Below, piece after piece: positions 8,361-21,047 of a DNA stretch of 64,000 nt. The position numbers and the translations under genes are program-made. Below the pieces are notes generated by a model. It searched no databases, was not told where the DNA came from, and saw only the letters and a program-made list of their open reading frames with translations. The stretch's first letter is position 1; every line of letters starts with the position of its first letter. Source of the DNA: Leptospira noguchii serovar Panama str. CZ214. Its GTDB lineage: Bacteria; Spirochaetota; Leptospiria; Leptospirales; Leptospiraceae. The stretch is from NCBI RefSeq assembly GCF_000306255.2, contig NZ_AKWY02000020.1, forward strand, positions 230,001 through 294,000, in the 5' to 3' direction.

Positions 8361-9515
8361 TTAGATTTTTTGAAGTATCCAATAAATTGTTTTAGTAAAA
8401 AATAACCAAGTGACAAGAGGAACGACTACATTTAAAAATCCGACGATAAAAATCAATGGCCAGGCAAAACTGGAACCCCAATCAAAAGGATTTAGAGCGT
8501 GCATTAAATGAATCAGGATGGGGTGTAGAAAAAAAATTCCCATACTATTTTTACCTATAAACGCGAAAACGGAAATAAACTTTTTATGTTTGTTGTTTTC
8601 TTGAGAGTTTTCCGCCCAAAAAAATAAAAATAAAAACATAGCTATAGGATAAAAGATAAGATGATTGGAAGAATCAAATTTCCAAAAATAACCCACAATA
8701 TCCACTACAACTAAATAGAACAAAATTCCGCACAAAAGAATCCTACTAAAAGAGTAGGACAGAGGACCAGACTTTTCGAAAAGTAGTAAAAAATTTTTAG
8801 GTTCTTTAAACCACTTTCCGGCAAACATACCAAAGATGAAAAAGAAAAAAAATCCTGTGGGTAAAATCGGTTCTATAGATTTTAAAACCGGGTTGTCAAC
8901 GTAATCAAAAAAATGATTGGATAAAAAATTTATTAAAAGGGCAAATAAAAAAAAAGTTAAAACTACTTTTGAAGATTGTAAATTAGATATAAATAAATTC
9001 AAAAAATAGAATATTCCATAAAATGAAACTAATAGAGGAACAAAGTAATAAGGAGCACACCAGGTTCCGAGTAGAACTCCTTTAAAGAATTCTACTAGTT
9101 CTGGAAACGTTCCCAGTTTTATATAAGAAGCCAAAAAACTTACGCCTAAGTAAGGGATTAAAAAAGAAATTAATTTTGGTTTCCAGTAATCTTTCCAGTT
9201 CGTGAATTTTAAAAAAATCCCGGAAGAAAGAATAAAAGCCGGAACTCCAAACCTGGATAAGTTAGAAAGAAAAAGAGTAAATGAAGAGGCGCTTTCGTAC
9301 GGACCAAAATACTGATAATACGAATTCACATGAATAAAAACGATTCCAGTAATGGCAAGTCCTCGGATGAAATCTACGGATTGGCTTCTATTATTTGAAG
9401 TTTCTTTTTTTGGAAAAGAAAGTAAGATTTGAGAAGGTATCTCTGAAGTGATGCAGATGATAACTAGTATACAAAGTCCAAATGTATCTATAAGTAATGA
9501 AAGGTTAGAAATCAT
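8361..9515 (-). CDS. Acyltransferase family 3 membrane protein
   Basis: A 384-residue polytopic membrane protein of the acyltransferase 3 (OafA/YrhL-like) family, which O-acylates envelope sugars. The family signature SVDFIRGLAITGIVFIHV lies near residue 45, after an initial membrane segment; its Arg and His are the catalytic-type residues. About ten hydrophobic segments follow. No periplasmic SGNH domain is fused. It is monocistronic and its target sugar is unknown, but the window carries several other O-acylation proteins on this chromosome. Confidence 0.85.
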   Translation of the reverse strand: MISNLSLLIDTFGLCILVIICITSEIPSQILLSFPKKETSNNRSQSVDFIRGLAITGIVFIHVNSYYQYFGPYESASSFTLFLSNLSRFGVPAFILSSGIFLKFTNWKDYWKPKLISFLIPYLGVSFLASYIKLGTFPELVEFFKGVLLGTWCAPYYFVPLLVSFYGIFYFLNLFISNLQSSKVVLTFFLFALLINFLSNHFFDYVDNPVLKSIEPILPTGFFFFFIFGMFAGKWFKEPKNFLLLFEKSGPLSYSFSRILLCGILFYLVVVDIVGYFWKFDSSNHLIFYPIAMFLFLFFWAENSQENNKHKKFISVFAFIGKNSMGIFFLHPILIHLMHALNPFDWGSSFAWPLIFIVGFLNVVVPLVTWLFFTKTIYWILQKI

Positions 9516-9610
9516 AAAAAGAGTGTGTTTTTTTTAAAGATAAAATTAATATTTAAACGTCAGGATGCGATTTTATGATAAAGAAGTAAATCTTTTAGGC
9601 GGTTTAAAAA

Positions 9611-9970
9611 ATGAATACGTTGGAGATTCCAGCTGGTGGAATCGTTTTTAAAGAAGGAGATATGAATAACGCAATGTATGTGATTCTTTCAGGCTCCGTC
9701 GAAGTTTTTTTTACTCGGAAAAATACAATCCAACGTCTTGCCGTGATGAACAAAGGGGACTTCTTTGGAGAAATGGCTTTGTTTCGTGCAATGCCCAGAA
9801 CCGCAACTGCAAAGGCAATTTTAGATTGTAGACTTGCCGTGATAGAAAGTAGACAACAATTAGAAAGATTTCTAGTTAAAAATCCAGATTTTTCTGCCAA
9901 GATGGTTCGGATTCTTGCGGATCGTTTGGCACACACGGACGAAATTCTTGGTTCAAAATTGGAAGAATGA
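9611..9970 (+). CDS. Stand-alone cyclic-nucleotide-binding domain protein
   Basis: A 119-residue protein made of a single CNB (CRP-like) domain: AGGIVFKEGD, MYVILSGSVEVF and the phosphate-binding cassette GDFFGEMALFRAMPRTATAKA. The cassette has the conserved Gly-Glu and Arg contacts for a cyclic nucleotide. No helix-turn-helix or channel segment follows, so it is not a CRP transcription factor by itself. It may be a regulatory subunit or sensor for cAMP or a related ligand. Leptospira genomes encode many such domains. Partner unknown. Confidence 0.85.
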   Translation: MNTLEIPAGGIVFKEGDMNNAMYVILSGSVEVFFTRKNTIQRLAVMNKGDFFGEMALFRAMPRTATAKAILDCRLAVIESRQQLERFLVKNPDFSAKMVRILADRLAHTDEILGSKLEE

Positions 9971-10179
9971 AATTTAAAATTCTGTTTGCTATTAGCCTAA
10001 CATAAATTAGGTGTAGTGATGACTAGACAATTGCAATTTTTTATGTAAAATTTGTGTTTCTCAAACGATTCCAAATAAAATTCAAAAAGTGTATTGTATT
10101 TACGAAAGAATTAAATAAATGGATTTTTCTTGAAATTAATGTTTGAAGCGGGTTACAATTCTAAGTTAAGTTGTCTTCT

Positions 10180-10901
<722 letters not shown>

Positions 10902-10926
<25 letters not shown>

Positions 10927-11447
10927 ATTTACCCTTTGAAAAACAGAAAGTTAAAAATCCGATCCGGGTTTTATTTGTATGTCTTGGAAACATTTGCAGA
11001 TCTCCTGCAGCAGAAGGAGCTTTTTGGGATCTGGTCCAAAAAAGAAATTTAGAATCTTTTTTCCTCGTGGATTCTTGTGGAACTTCTAGATATCATATCG
11101 GAGAACTTCCAGATCCTAGAACCAGACAGATCGCGCGAAAAAGAGGAATTGAACTGACTCATAGAGCAAGACAGTTTAGAAGGGAAGACTTTAAAGAATT
11201 TGATTACATTCTGACGATGGATAAGTCCAATCAGAAGGACGTTTTATATCTCGCGTCTTCGGATGAGGAAAGAAAAAAGGTACAATTGTTTCGATTTTTT
11301 CAAAAAGATTCAAAAAAAGATCCAGAAGTTCCAGATCCGTATTATGGAACTTTGAAGGATTTTGAAGAAGTACAAAATATTGTTTCAGATGCCGCAGAAG
11401 ACTTTCTTGAATTCCTGCTTTCTAGAAAATTGGATTTAAAAACCTAA
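10902..11447 (+). CDS. Low-molecular-weight protein tyrosine phosphatase family
   Basis: About 181 residues. The active-site P-loop CLGNICRS (CX5R) follows beta strand VLFVC near residue 27, and the general-acid region PDPYYG is near residue 145, both as in LMW protein tyrosine phosphatases. The open frame extends upstream to 10848 inside the SDR gene, but the ATG at 10902 gives a normal N-terminus, with a 25-nt overlap of the SDR. It likely dephosphorylates phosphotyrosine proteins or acts on a small phosphoester. The overlap suggests co-expression with the SDR. Confidence 0.87.
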
Positions 11448-11475
11448 TCCAAGAAGCGGGAGAAAATATTCACAA

Positions 11476-12744
11476 ATGGGTGAATCCAATCAAAAGAAAG
11501 TAGTCGTCATAGGCGCGGGGTTTGGCGGTTTACAGGCCGTTAAAAAACTATCTCAAAATAATAATTTAGACATTACCGTAATCGATAAAAAAAATCACCA
11601 CCTATTCCAGCCGCTTCTGTATCAAGTGGCTACCGCGGTTTTAAGTCCTGCAGATATAGCGATTCCTACTCGTTCTTTGGTAGGAGAAAGTAAAAACGTG
11701 ACCGTGGTTTTAGGAGAGGCGACTAAAATAGATCCCAAGACAAAAACGGTTTATTATCAAAATACTTCAACAAATTATGATTATCTAATATTATCCGCGG
11801 GCGCTAAGTCCAGTTATTTTGGAAACGATCACTGGGAAAAATACACAATAGGTCTCAAAAATTTAAAGGACGCTTTAAAAATTCGTCATAAACTTTTGAT
11901 CTCGTTTGAAAAAGCCGAATTGTCCGGTGATCCGGAAGTGGTTAAGTCACTTTTAAATTATGTGATCATCGGCGGTGGTCCGACAGGAGTGGAACTCGCT
12001 GGTTCTATCGCAGAACTTTCCCATCAGATCATTCGGGATGAATTTCATAAGATTGACCCTGCCTTATCTAAGATTACTTTGATCGAAGCTTCTCCCAGAT
12101 TGTTAATGACCTTTGATCCTTCTTTAGGAGAGTTTACAAAAAAACGTCTGGAAAGTAGGGGAGTAGAAGTTTTGACCGGAACCAGAGTGGTTGACATTAA
12201 CGAACGAGGGATTCAACTCGAAGGAAAAATGATTCCTACTCAAACGGTGATCTGGGCGGCGGGAGTTCAGGCAAACAGCATCGCATCTACGTTAGGCGCT
12301 ACTTTGGACCGGGGAGGTAGGGTAATCGTGGACGAATTTTGCAACATCGAAGGTTATCCTGAAGTTTTTGTAATCGGGGACATTGCCAGTTATTCTAAAG
12401 GTTTAGAACGTCCGTTACCTGGAGTTTCTCCTGTTGCGATGCAACAGGGAAGATACGTTGCTTCTTTGATTCAAAACGATCTAAAAAATAAAAAACGAAA
12501 ACCATTTCATTATATAGATAAAGGTTCTATGGCTACGATCGGTAGAACGGACGCAGTTGCTCAAGTGGGAATTCTAAAAATGAAAGGTTTGTTTGGTTGG
12601 TTTGCTTGGCTTTTTGTTCACTTGTTTTACCAAGTTGGATTTAAAAATAAAATTACAATTTTAATCACTTGGGTTTGGTCTTATATCGCTTTCCGTGCAG
12701 AAGCAAGGGTCATCCAAGACGAGATCAGTGCGGATAACGGTTAA
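11476..12744 (+). CDS. ndh: Type II NADH dehydrogenase (NDH-2)
   Basis: A 422-residue membrane-associated flavoprotein predicted to pass electrons from NADH to quinone without pumping protons. FAD-binding VIGAGFGGLQA is at the N-terminus, followed by HHLFQPLLYQVA, the NADH-binding VIIGGGPTGVELAGS near residue 165, and VFVIGDIAS near 300. The C-terminal 60 residues hold amphipathic and hydrophobic segments (FGWFAWLFVHLFYQVGF, ILITWVWSYIAF) typical for membrane attachment of NDH-2. It lies 28 bp after the phosphatase gene and may be cotranscribed with it. Confidence 0.92.
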   Translation: MGESNQKKVVVIGAGFGGLQAVKKLSQNNNLDITVIDKKNHHLFQPLLYQVATAVLSPADIAIPTRSLVGESKNVTVVLGEATKIDPKTKTVYYQNTSTNYDYLILSAGAKSSYFGNDHWEKYTIGLKNLKDALKIRHKLLISFEKAELSGDPEVVKSLLNYVIIGGGPTGVELAGSIAELSHQIIRDEFHKIDPALSKITLIEASPRLLMTFDPSLGEFTKKRLESRGVEVLTGTRVVDINERGIQLEGKMIPTQTVIWAAGVQANSIASTLGATLDRGGRVIVDEFCNIEGYPEVFVIGDIASYSKGLERPLPGVSPVAMQQGRYVASLIQNDLKNKKRKPFHYIDKGSMATIGRTDAVAQVGILKMKGLFGWFAWLFVHLFYQVGFKNKITILITWVWSYIAFRAEARVIQDEISADNG

Positions 12745-13066
12745 TAGTCGGTTTGATCGAAAGAGGGGAATTGAATTCTGGGACTGAAGGGTTTGTGCAT
12801 GAATTCCGAGCTTCATTAAATTAATGTTATACGATATTGCTGGATAGGATGTAGACATCCTATCGATCAGAGATTTATCGAAATTAAGATGCTAATTTAA
12901 GAATGACTAAAAACGAAATCCTGATTCATTTTTCGAAATCAAAGAATACGTGTTTTGGAAAAAACCTTTTTAAAAACAATTTGGATTTCAAAAAATATTT
13001 TCAACTATTTAGAGCTTCGAATCTGAAAAAATAACTGCGGTTTACTACAATATTTCTCAAATTTGA
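12745..13066. other. Non-coding stretch with one perfect palindrome
   Basis: No supported gene. The only strong structure is the 22-bp palindrome at 12843-12864. A 43-codon frame beginning at 12902 is A/T-rich and unconvincing. Confidence 0.5.
12843..12864. promoter_or_regulatory. 22-bp palindrome
   Basis: GATAGGATGT and ACATCCTATC are perfect 10-bp arms around AG, about 100 bp after the ndh stop. There is no T-run. It could be an operator or a processed mRNA end. Confidence 0.4.
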
Positions 13067-13228
13067 GTTCTGACCGCTCTTTCTTGTCGATGCTCTAGCG
13101 TTAAAGACCGCGAAAAAGCAATCAAGACATCCCCGTTCAGGCCAAAAGATATTTCGGATGAAGCTTTTAATTTTTCGGAGAAAATTATCCGTTTTCTAGA
13201 GTCTTTTGATAGTGAATTTTATAAATGA
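13067..13228 (+). pseudogene. Possible fragment of a lost lipoprotein gene
   Basis: A 53-codon open stretch without a usable start encodes LTALSCRCSSVKDREKA and then a sensible soluble sequence ending LESFDSEFYK. The LTALSC part resembles a lipobox at the end of a signal peptide, but the frame is closed by TGA immediately upstream, so the signal peptide is missing. It may be the remnant of a frameshifted or truncated lipoprotein gene. Composition-based inference only. Confidence 0.25.
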
Positions 13229-13346
13229 TCCGGATAATTGAACAGAGTTATTTGATTTTGTTTCCTTAAATCCAAAGCAGAAAAAACTTGAAAAAACGAA
13301 ACAAAGTAAAAGCCATTCGAGATGGATTCTATGGAGAAAGAAATAA

Positions 13347-14291
13347 ATGAGCGAAATGCTGACTCAAGCGATTTTAAAGGGAGATATTTTAGAGATTCGG
13401 AAATTTTTAGAAACCGGTAATTCCTTCGAAAACGTTCAGGTGGTAGATCCGAAGGGCTTTGGAAGGAGCCCTCTCCAATTTGCTGCCATTGCAGAGGCTG
13501 ACTACGGCGGTTCTTCCGAAGTGACAAAAATTATATTTGAGAATTCAAGTGAGCCAAAACAAGCGGAAGCATTATTTTTCTTCGCTTCCGAAGATAATTA
13601 CTTAGCCTATACAAAAGTTTTGTTGAAAGCTGGGATTCAACCCGACGTTTCAAAACAAAACCAAACTCCCCTTCAACTTGCGGTGGGAAATCACAATCTT
13701 AAAACGACATATTGGCTTCTTGCTTATGGAGCTGATTCGCAAAAGAAAGGGAAATACGGATCCGCTATTGAGATCGCGAATTCTGGTTCCGTATATGAAG
13801 AAATACTTAAGTCTGCGATCGAGGGAAAGGTGAAGTCCCCTTACTATTTTCTCGATCTGGAAAGAATCAAAGAAATATTGAGAAGTTGGACGAATTCGAT
13901 ACAGTTATTTTCGGCACAACATAACGATCAGAAGTTTTACGTATTCGGAATCGACGTAGGTCGGTTGGTGGCGAATACGGAAGAAGCGTTTCAAAAAACG
14001 TTGCAGTATTATGTGAAAAATTACGGGGATCAGTACAAATCTCAGGAAAAGATACAACATCTCCGATACAGTTCCGGTGATTTTTCGTTTTCTATTCCAA
14101 TCGTCAAAACAGCGAACACGGATGTAGAAGTCGTAGGACTTGACTTTTCATTTTTAGAGCCACAAAAGGATGAAGATCGTACTGAAAAAGAATTACTCAG
14201 AGACGGACTCGTTTTCAATCGAGATTTTATTTTTAAACATACAAAAGTTTCCGACGATTTTAAAATATTTGCATTCGGTCATATTTACTAA
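13347..14291 (+). CDS. Ankyrin-repeat protein with unknown C-terminal domain
   Basis: A 314-residue cytoplasmic-looking protein without a signal peptide. Ankyrin-like repeats cover roughly residues 1-160, with recognisable cores RSPLQFAAIAEA, TKVLLKAGIQPD, QTPLQLAVGNHNLKTTYWLLAYGAD. The C-terminal half (about 160-314) has no family I recognise. Ankyrin repeats usually mediate protein binding. The gene is monocistronic and convergent with vapBC. Confidence 0.75.
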   Translation: MSEMLTQAILKGDILEIRKFLETGNSFENVQVVDPKGFGRSPLQFAAIAEADYGGSSEVTKIIFENSSEPKQAEALFFFASEDNYLAYTKVLLKAGIQPDVSKQNQTPLQLAVGNHNLKTTYWLLAYGADSQKKGKYGSAIEIANSGSVYEEILKSAIEGKVKSPYYFLDLERIKEILRSWTNSIQLFSAQHNDQKFYVFGIDVGRLVANTEEAFQKTLQYYVKNYGDQYKSQEKIQHLRYSSGDFSFSIPIVKTANTDVEVVGLDFSFLEPQKDEDRTEKELLRDGLVFNRDFIFKHTKVSDDFKIFAFGHIY

Positions 14292-14364
14292 AAAGTGAAA
14301 ACCGAATGAAATGCTTTTTGAATAAATTTCAAGGCACGTTATCTAATTATACTTTCGACTTTTC

Positions 14365-14745
14365 TTAGTGAACTAACTTCAAGGTTATAAGTTTTGAAAT
14401 CTTCGAGAAAATTTTATCTTCCGTAATTAGATGTGCTTTCAGTTCGAGAGTGCACTGACAAATATGCGCGTCTGCAACGGAAACGGAAAGTCCTTTGGAA
14501 TAGAGTTTAGATCTAAGAAGTCCGACTTGAAACCAGGATTGTATTTCGTTTCCACAGAGGGGAAGATCTTCTAAAAAATCCTTCATCCGTTCTTGATCCG
14601 ATTTGGAACGGATCCCGCTTAAAAGTTCCGCGGCTACCACTGGAGAAAGATAGGCCCTTCCTTCTTTGAGAGCCTCGTCTATGAGTTCGTTTCCCTGAGA
14701 AAAATAGCTGATAAAACTAGAAGTATCAATTACGAGAGCGCTCAC
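14365..14745 (-). CDS. vapC: VapC-type PIN-domain toxin
   Basis: A 126-residue PIN-domain ribonuclease, the toxin of a type II toxin-antitoxin pair. Acidic catalytic residues appear in LVIDTSSFI near the start, AAELLSGI near residue 40 and SVSVADAHIC near residue 95, matching the PIN metal site. It overlaps the antitoxin gene by 20 nt. VapC toxins cleave RNA such as initiator tRNA; the target here is not readable. All catalytic positions look intact. Confidence 0.88.
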   Translation of the reverse strand: MSALVIDTSSFISYFSQGNELIDEALKEGRAYLSPVVAAELLSGIRSKSDQERMKDFLEDLPLCGNEIQSWFQVGLLRSKLYSKGLSVSVADAHICQCTLELKAHLITEDKIFSKISKLITLKLVH

Positions 14746-14944
14746 GACTTACGTCCAGATCGATTTCTATTTTGATCTTGCCCTTTAAGTTTTGGGCCTT
14801 ATCATAAGCTCTACTTCTTCGAATCAATTCCAGCCCGATCACAATTGTTTCTGTAATGCCCTTTCCGGTCACGTTTCTGGCCTCTTTTAAAAGTTTTTCG
14901 GGGAGATTGGCGGTGATTCTTTTGTCATATGTTTGCGCGACCAT
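14726..14944 (-). CDS. vapB: VapB-type antitoxin
   Basis: About 72 residues, the antitoxin of the adjacent VapC. The sequence DKRITANLPEKLLKEARNVTGKGITETIVIGLELI is a ribbon-helix-helix-like DNA-binding segment, followed by a charged C-terminal tail that would wrap the toxin. An upstream ATG at 14968 is also in frame, but a TTGACA box lies just before that codon and would place the transcript start downstream of it. I therefore prefer the start at 14944. The pair would repress its own promoter. Confidence 0.8.
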   Translation of the reverse strand: MVAQTYDKRITANLPEKLLKEARNVTGKGITETIVIGLELIRRSRAYDKAQNLKGKIKIEIDLDVSRERSRN

Positions 14945-15136
14945 AAACTGATCTGTATCAAAATACATACGAATGTCAATATAAAAATCGAATTTTAAGA
15001 ATGAATCGTTTCAAGCTGATTATTTTTACGATTTTAGAAAGTCAATTTGCGGTAAAAATTTATTAGACGGAGATCTTTTCCAAAAATTTTAATGATAAAA
15101 TACTTTGTTTGAACAAACTTAAATTCGAAAAAAGAT

Positions 15137-15736
15137 TTAAGGAATGCTTAAATATTCACAAAATCGTAATCCATTTTTAGTCCGAATAAAAGTAAATTTT
15201 CTCTGCACATCTCCTTCCGATTCGGAAGTTGATTTTTGAACTGTAACTAAAACAGCATAAACCTTTGTAGAACTAAATTCTTCTTTTGAAATAATACAAG
15301 AGCGATTGAATCGATCTGGAATTGGGTCTTCCGAATCGATTTTGTAGTTGTTTGGATTTAAGAGTTTTGTTTTTATCTCGGCATTTAAGGATAAAGGTAT
15401 GTCTTTTTCCAAAAAGGTATCGATTGATATATAGGAAAGATTGGAATAAAATTTATCATAATTTGAATCCTGATATTTGGATTCTTCTTCCGGGGTATTG
15501 GTCAAACACTCCGGACAATAAATGCAATTCGTAGAGAGCCTTTTGGTTTCTTTGAGATCGCCTGCGAGAATCGAATTCGCAAATTGGATCCATACTTTTT
15601 GTATCTCCGATTCGGTTTGATTTTTTAAATCGATAGAATCCACAATCTTATTTAGATTCAGTTTATAAAATATCGAAAGACTTGCGATTGACATCATCAG
15701 CAAAAATAGAAAAATTTGGATTTTATATTTTTTCAT
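15137..15736 (-). CDS. Hypothetical exported or membrane-anchored protein
   Basis: A 199-residue protein with one N-terminal hydrophobic segment (KIQIFLFLLMMSIASLSIFY) that may be an anchor or signal peptide. The remainder is soluble and contains four cysteines, three in the short stretch STNCIYCPECLTN near residue 75 and one in FNRSCII, which could form disulfides outside the membrane. No family recognised. It is monocistronic; the DNA upstream contains a copy of the dispersed repeat at 15781-15850. Confidence 0.6.
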   Translation of the reverse strand: MKKYKIQIFLFLLMMSIASLSIFYKLNLNKIVDSIDLKNQTESEIQKVWIQFANSILAGDLKETKRLSTNCIYCPECLTNTPEEESKYQDSNYDKFYSNLSYISIDTFLEKDIPLSLNAEIKTKLLNPNNYKIDSEDPIPDRFNRSCIISKEEFSSTKVYAVLVTVQKSTSESEGDVQRKFTFIRTKNGLRFCEYLSIP

Positions 15737-15780
15737 AGTTTTTAGAAATTAAGAGCAAATTTTTTGAGTTACTGATCTCT

Positions 15781-15850
15781 ATAAAATTGAGTACCGTTAA
15801 TTTTATCACAAAACACTGATTCCATGCAAAATATTAGGTACTTTATTATA
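15781..15850 (-). repeat. Dispersed repeat, copy 1 of a ~70-bp pair
   Basis: The reverse complement of this stretch matches 61141-61210 over about 70 bp at roughly 85 percent identity by eye, sharing AAAGTACCTAATATTTTGCA and CAGTGTTTTG.GATAAAATTAA. It is intergenic. Confidence 0.65.
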
Positions 15851-15991
15851 TAGTTATAAGTAGTAACAGTTCTATAAAATAGATTTATTCTAATTCCATC
15901 AAGTTTATATTTTATAAGCAGAATCTTTCCGTGGTTCTTATCTTTCTTTTTTCATTAAAACAAGGTGTTCTATATTGGAGGACGTAACGGA

Positions 15992-16861
<870 letters not shown>

Positions 16862-16870
16862 AAGGAAAGT

Positions 16871-17293
16871 ATGGAAACAAGAAGTATTGTCAAAGAATTT
16901 CAATTTGATTATCCTCTTATGAGGGTTTGGAACGCGGTTACCGTAAACGAGGAATTGATTCACTGGCTTGCGGATAAGGTAACGGGTCGTCCTAAAGAAG
17001 GAGCAAACTTTGCTTGGACTTGGAGGCTTGGGATGGAAGGAGATCTTACGACTAACGGTATTTATAAAAAGATAATTCCTTTTAAAGAATTGATACTGCT
17101 TTGGCAAGATCATCCTGCGGGAGAAATAGAATTGAAATTGGAATTTCATTCTTTAGGTGAGGATTCCTCTAAATTGGTTGTTATCAATTCAGGTTATCCG
17201 GTTGGAGATAAGTATGACGTGTGGGTCGAAGCCGCTTCTGAAGGTTGGGAGGAAGAGGGAAAACATTTGAAGGACTATTTGAAAAAATCTTGA
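16871..17293 (+). CDS. SRPBCC/AHSA1-like domain protein
   Basis: A 140-residue single-domain protein of the START-like SRPBCC fold, AHSA1-type: FDYPLMRVWNAVTVNEELIHWLAD at the start, then W-rich strands and a C-terminal helix (GWEEEGKHLKDYLKK). Such proteins bind hydrophobic ligands or act as Hsp90 co-factors. It lies 9 bp behind the SDR and is likely cotranscribed with it. Ligand unknown. Confidence 0.8.
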   Translation: METRSIVKEFQFDYPLMRVWNAVTVNEELIHWLADKVTGRPKEGANFAWTWRLGMEGDLTTNGIYKKIIPFKELILLWQDHPAGEIELKLEFHSLGEDSSKLVVINSGYPVGDKYDVWVEAASEGWEEEGKHLKDYLKKS

Positions 17294-17355
17294 ACGCCTA
17301 AGGCCTCTTAAAAGGATGGTAAAAAGAACCTATTAGGAAAAGGTGATTTTTACCT

Positions 17356-17727
<372 letters not shown>

Positions 17728-17754
17728 GACAGTCTTTTACTTTCTATAAAATCT

Positions 17755-17783
17755 GAGCCGGTGTTCCTACCGGCTCTTTTTTT
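17755..17783 (+). terminator. Rho-independent terminator
   Basis: GAGCCGGT pairs perfectly with ACCGGCTC around a 6-nt loop, followed by seven T residues. It lies 28 bp after the stop at 17727 and ends the SDR-SRPBCC-hypothetical unit. Confidence 0.92.
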
Positions 17784-18039
17784 GTGATTTGTTTCATGTT
17801 CTTCTCGCCAAAACGTTCTTTGTCGGAATTTCTCATTGCGATTTGTTTTTGCGAAATTCACTGTTGTGTTCGCTGAACTAAAAGAAAGTGATTGATAGGT
17901 TAGGATTTTACGGTTAAATACAATTTTGTGTTAGTTCCTACATTTTGAAAATAGAAAACGAATCCTGTGTAGGTCCCTACAATGAGTTTCAAAAAAATTT
18001 TAATTGCAAAAAGTATAATTTTATGACCGGGAGAATCTC
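17784..18039. other. Intergenic region with two short palindromes
   Basis: Between the terminator and the next gene there are two versions of a short repeated motif: TTAGTTCCTACA ending at 17942 and the perfect palindrome TGTAGG-TC-CCTACA at 17968-17981. This motif recurs in other intergenic stretches of the window. Confidence 0.45.
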
Positions 18040-19110
18040 TTGAAATCAAAACCGTTTCTTTGGTACCCAGTTCTTTTGTTTTTTGCGATTTTTTTATTGG
18101 ACAAACTTTTCTTTTTAGATCAGGTCCGAGATTATGTAAAACAAGAATTCACTTATATTTATTACGACGTCAAAAAGGAACTTCTTAAAGAAATCGTTTC
18201 CAAGTACGGTTCCGACGGAGAATATACTAAAAACCCCGAAAAAAAGAAAAAGCTAATGATCCTTATGGGATCTTCTAGAATGCTCTACTTTCAAAATTCA
18301 GATCTTTTGGCGTTTTATCCTGATTGGGATATTTATAATCTTTCTTCTGCGGTTACGACTCCGGCTTATTATTTATACTTTCTCGAAAAACTCGTAAAAG
18401 ACGGAGGGGTTCACCCAGATCTGATCGTAATAGAAACGGACCCGTTTCAGTTTAATAAAAACAGCACTACATTCAAAAAATCAAATTTAGCAAATAGTTT
18501 TGATCCTATCTTTATTATAAAATATGCATGGACTTTTGGAAAAGAAAACGTAAATTATTACTTTGCCAATTTTCTTTTCGGAGTCAGTTACAACAAACCT
18601 TATATCGGCAATGTTATCAAACGTTTCAAGAATGAAAATTCTGCAATGGGCGAATTATTGAAGACGATGACGATCGCCACTCTAAAATCCGATAAAGGAA
18701 ATGCAATTTCTCCGGCAGGCGCTTATGTGGAAAAAGATTTTGGTAAAATTCAAGAGTCCGCACGTAAGACGATCGGTTGGATTTATCCTTCTTATGCTCC
18801 TTCTCCTATGCAGTATGAATTTTATAAGAAAATTTTTATACTACAAAGAGAAGAAAATCTAAGGATCTTATTTGTAAAACCTGGGGTTTCTCCTCCTATG
18901 GAAAAAGTTTTAGAAGAATTAAAAATTCCTGAAACTTGGTCACAAAGAGTAAAACCGATTCATGACGATTGGAAAGTTCCTCTCATCGATATGAGTAAAG
19001 ATCCTTACTACGCTTGTAATTCTTACGCGGATAGCGGACATATTTCTTTGGATTGTTATCGTCCTTTTATTCGATTTATTTTGCTTCATTACTATTTAGA
19101 TCCAAAATAA
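18040..19110 (+). CDS. DUF1574-like membrane-anchored SGNH-type protein
   Basis: A 356-residue protein starting at TTG with GGGAGA upstream. One N-terminal membrane segment is followed by a periplasmic domain. [12 protein letters not shown] near residue 77 looks like the GDS nucleophile block of an SGNH hydrolase, and DSGHIS near residue 330 gives a D..H pair. This arrangement fits the Leptospira DUF1574 family and AlgX/AlgJ-like acetyltransferases, which move acyl groups onto sugars. Three related proteins occur elsewhere in this window. Here the gene is solitary, with no MBOAT partner beside it. Confidence 0.72.
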   Translation: MKSKPFLWYPVLLFFAIFLLDKLFFLDQVRDYVKQEFTYIYYDVKKELLKEIVSKYGSDGEYTKNPEKKKKLMILMGSSRMLYFQNSDLLAFYPDWDIYNLSSAVTTPAYYLYFLEKLVKDGGVHPDLIVIETDPFQFNKNSTTFKKSNLANSFDPIFIIKYAWTFGKENVNYYFANFLFGVSYNKPYIGNVIKRFKNENSAMGELLKTMTIATLKSDKGNAISPAGAYVEKDFGKIQESARKTIGWIYPSYAPSPMQYEFYKKIFILQREENLRILFVKPGVSPPMEKVLEELKIPETWSQRVKPIHDDWKVPLIDMSKDPYYACNSYADSGHISLDCYRPFIRFILLHYYLDPK

Positions 19111-19592
19111 AATTGAATTTTTAAAAGTCGAACCGCGACAAATTCAATGTTGTTGTAGCATAATGACCTATTGAAAATTATAAAACTAGATTATGTTTTT
19201 CTAAAATACTTAACTTGAGTTTGACGTAAGGAAATGAGAAAAAATTCTAAAAGTATGAGTCTCTGCTCGCGGAACAATTTTGCTGAGTAGTTATCTTGGG
19301 TTGTGGTAAGTTAAAAGAAAAGAGTTTTGTTCAATTCAGTAAGTCCGTTGTATCGAGTTTTTGATTCGCCAAGATTCATTCACATGATTAAAGTTTAAAC
19401 TATTAAATAGCTATTTTATTACGTAGTTCTGAGTAGAATCAACCCACCGTTTCAGTTTTGAATAAAAGTTAGAATGTGGTATTTTTAACAAATAAGTTGA
19501 AATCTCAGGATAAGTATATTTCTGATTTTCTTGACTTTTGAATTCTATTCTTTTACGTTTGTGAGAAGTTTTCAAACTTTTAAGGAATAATG
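19111..19592. other. Gene-free stretch
   Basis: About 480 bp of A/T-rich DNA with no convincing open frame, terminator or repeat that I can see. It presumably holds the promoter of the lipoprotein gene that follows. Confidence 0.4.
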
Positions 19593-20912
<1,320 letters not shown>

Positions 20913-20923
20913 TCAATCGGCGG

Positions 20924-20970
20924 CTTAGAAAACGTCGTATTTTTTAGTTTAAAAGGCGTTTTCTAAGTTT
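20924..20970 (+). terminator. Probable terminator hairpin
   Basis: CTTAGAAAACG (20924-20934) pairs with CGTTTTCTAAG (20957-20967) across a 22-nt loop, followed by TTT. It sits 11 bp after the lipoprotein stop. Confidence 0.6.
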
Positions 20971-21047
20971 TATAAAAGTTCTTTCACGTTTAAATAAAAA
21001 CCAGATTTTAGAAGAGAACGTTTTTTGAAACTTACCGATAATATTGT

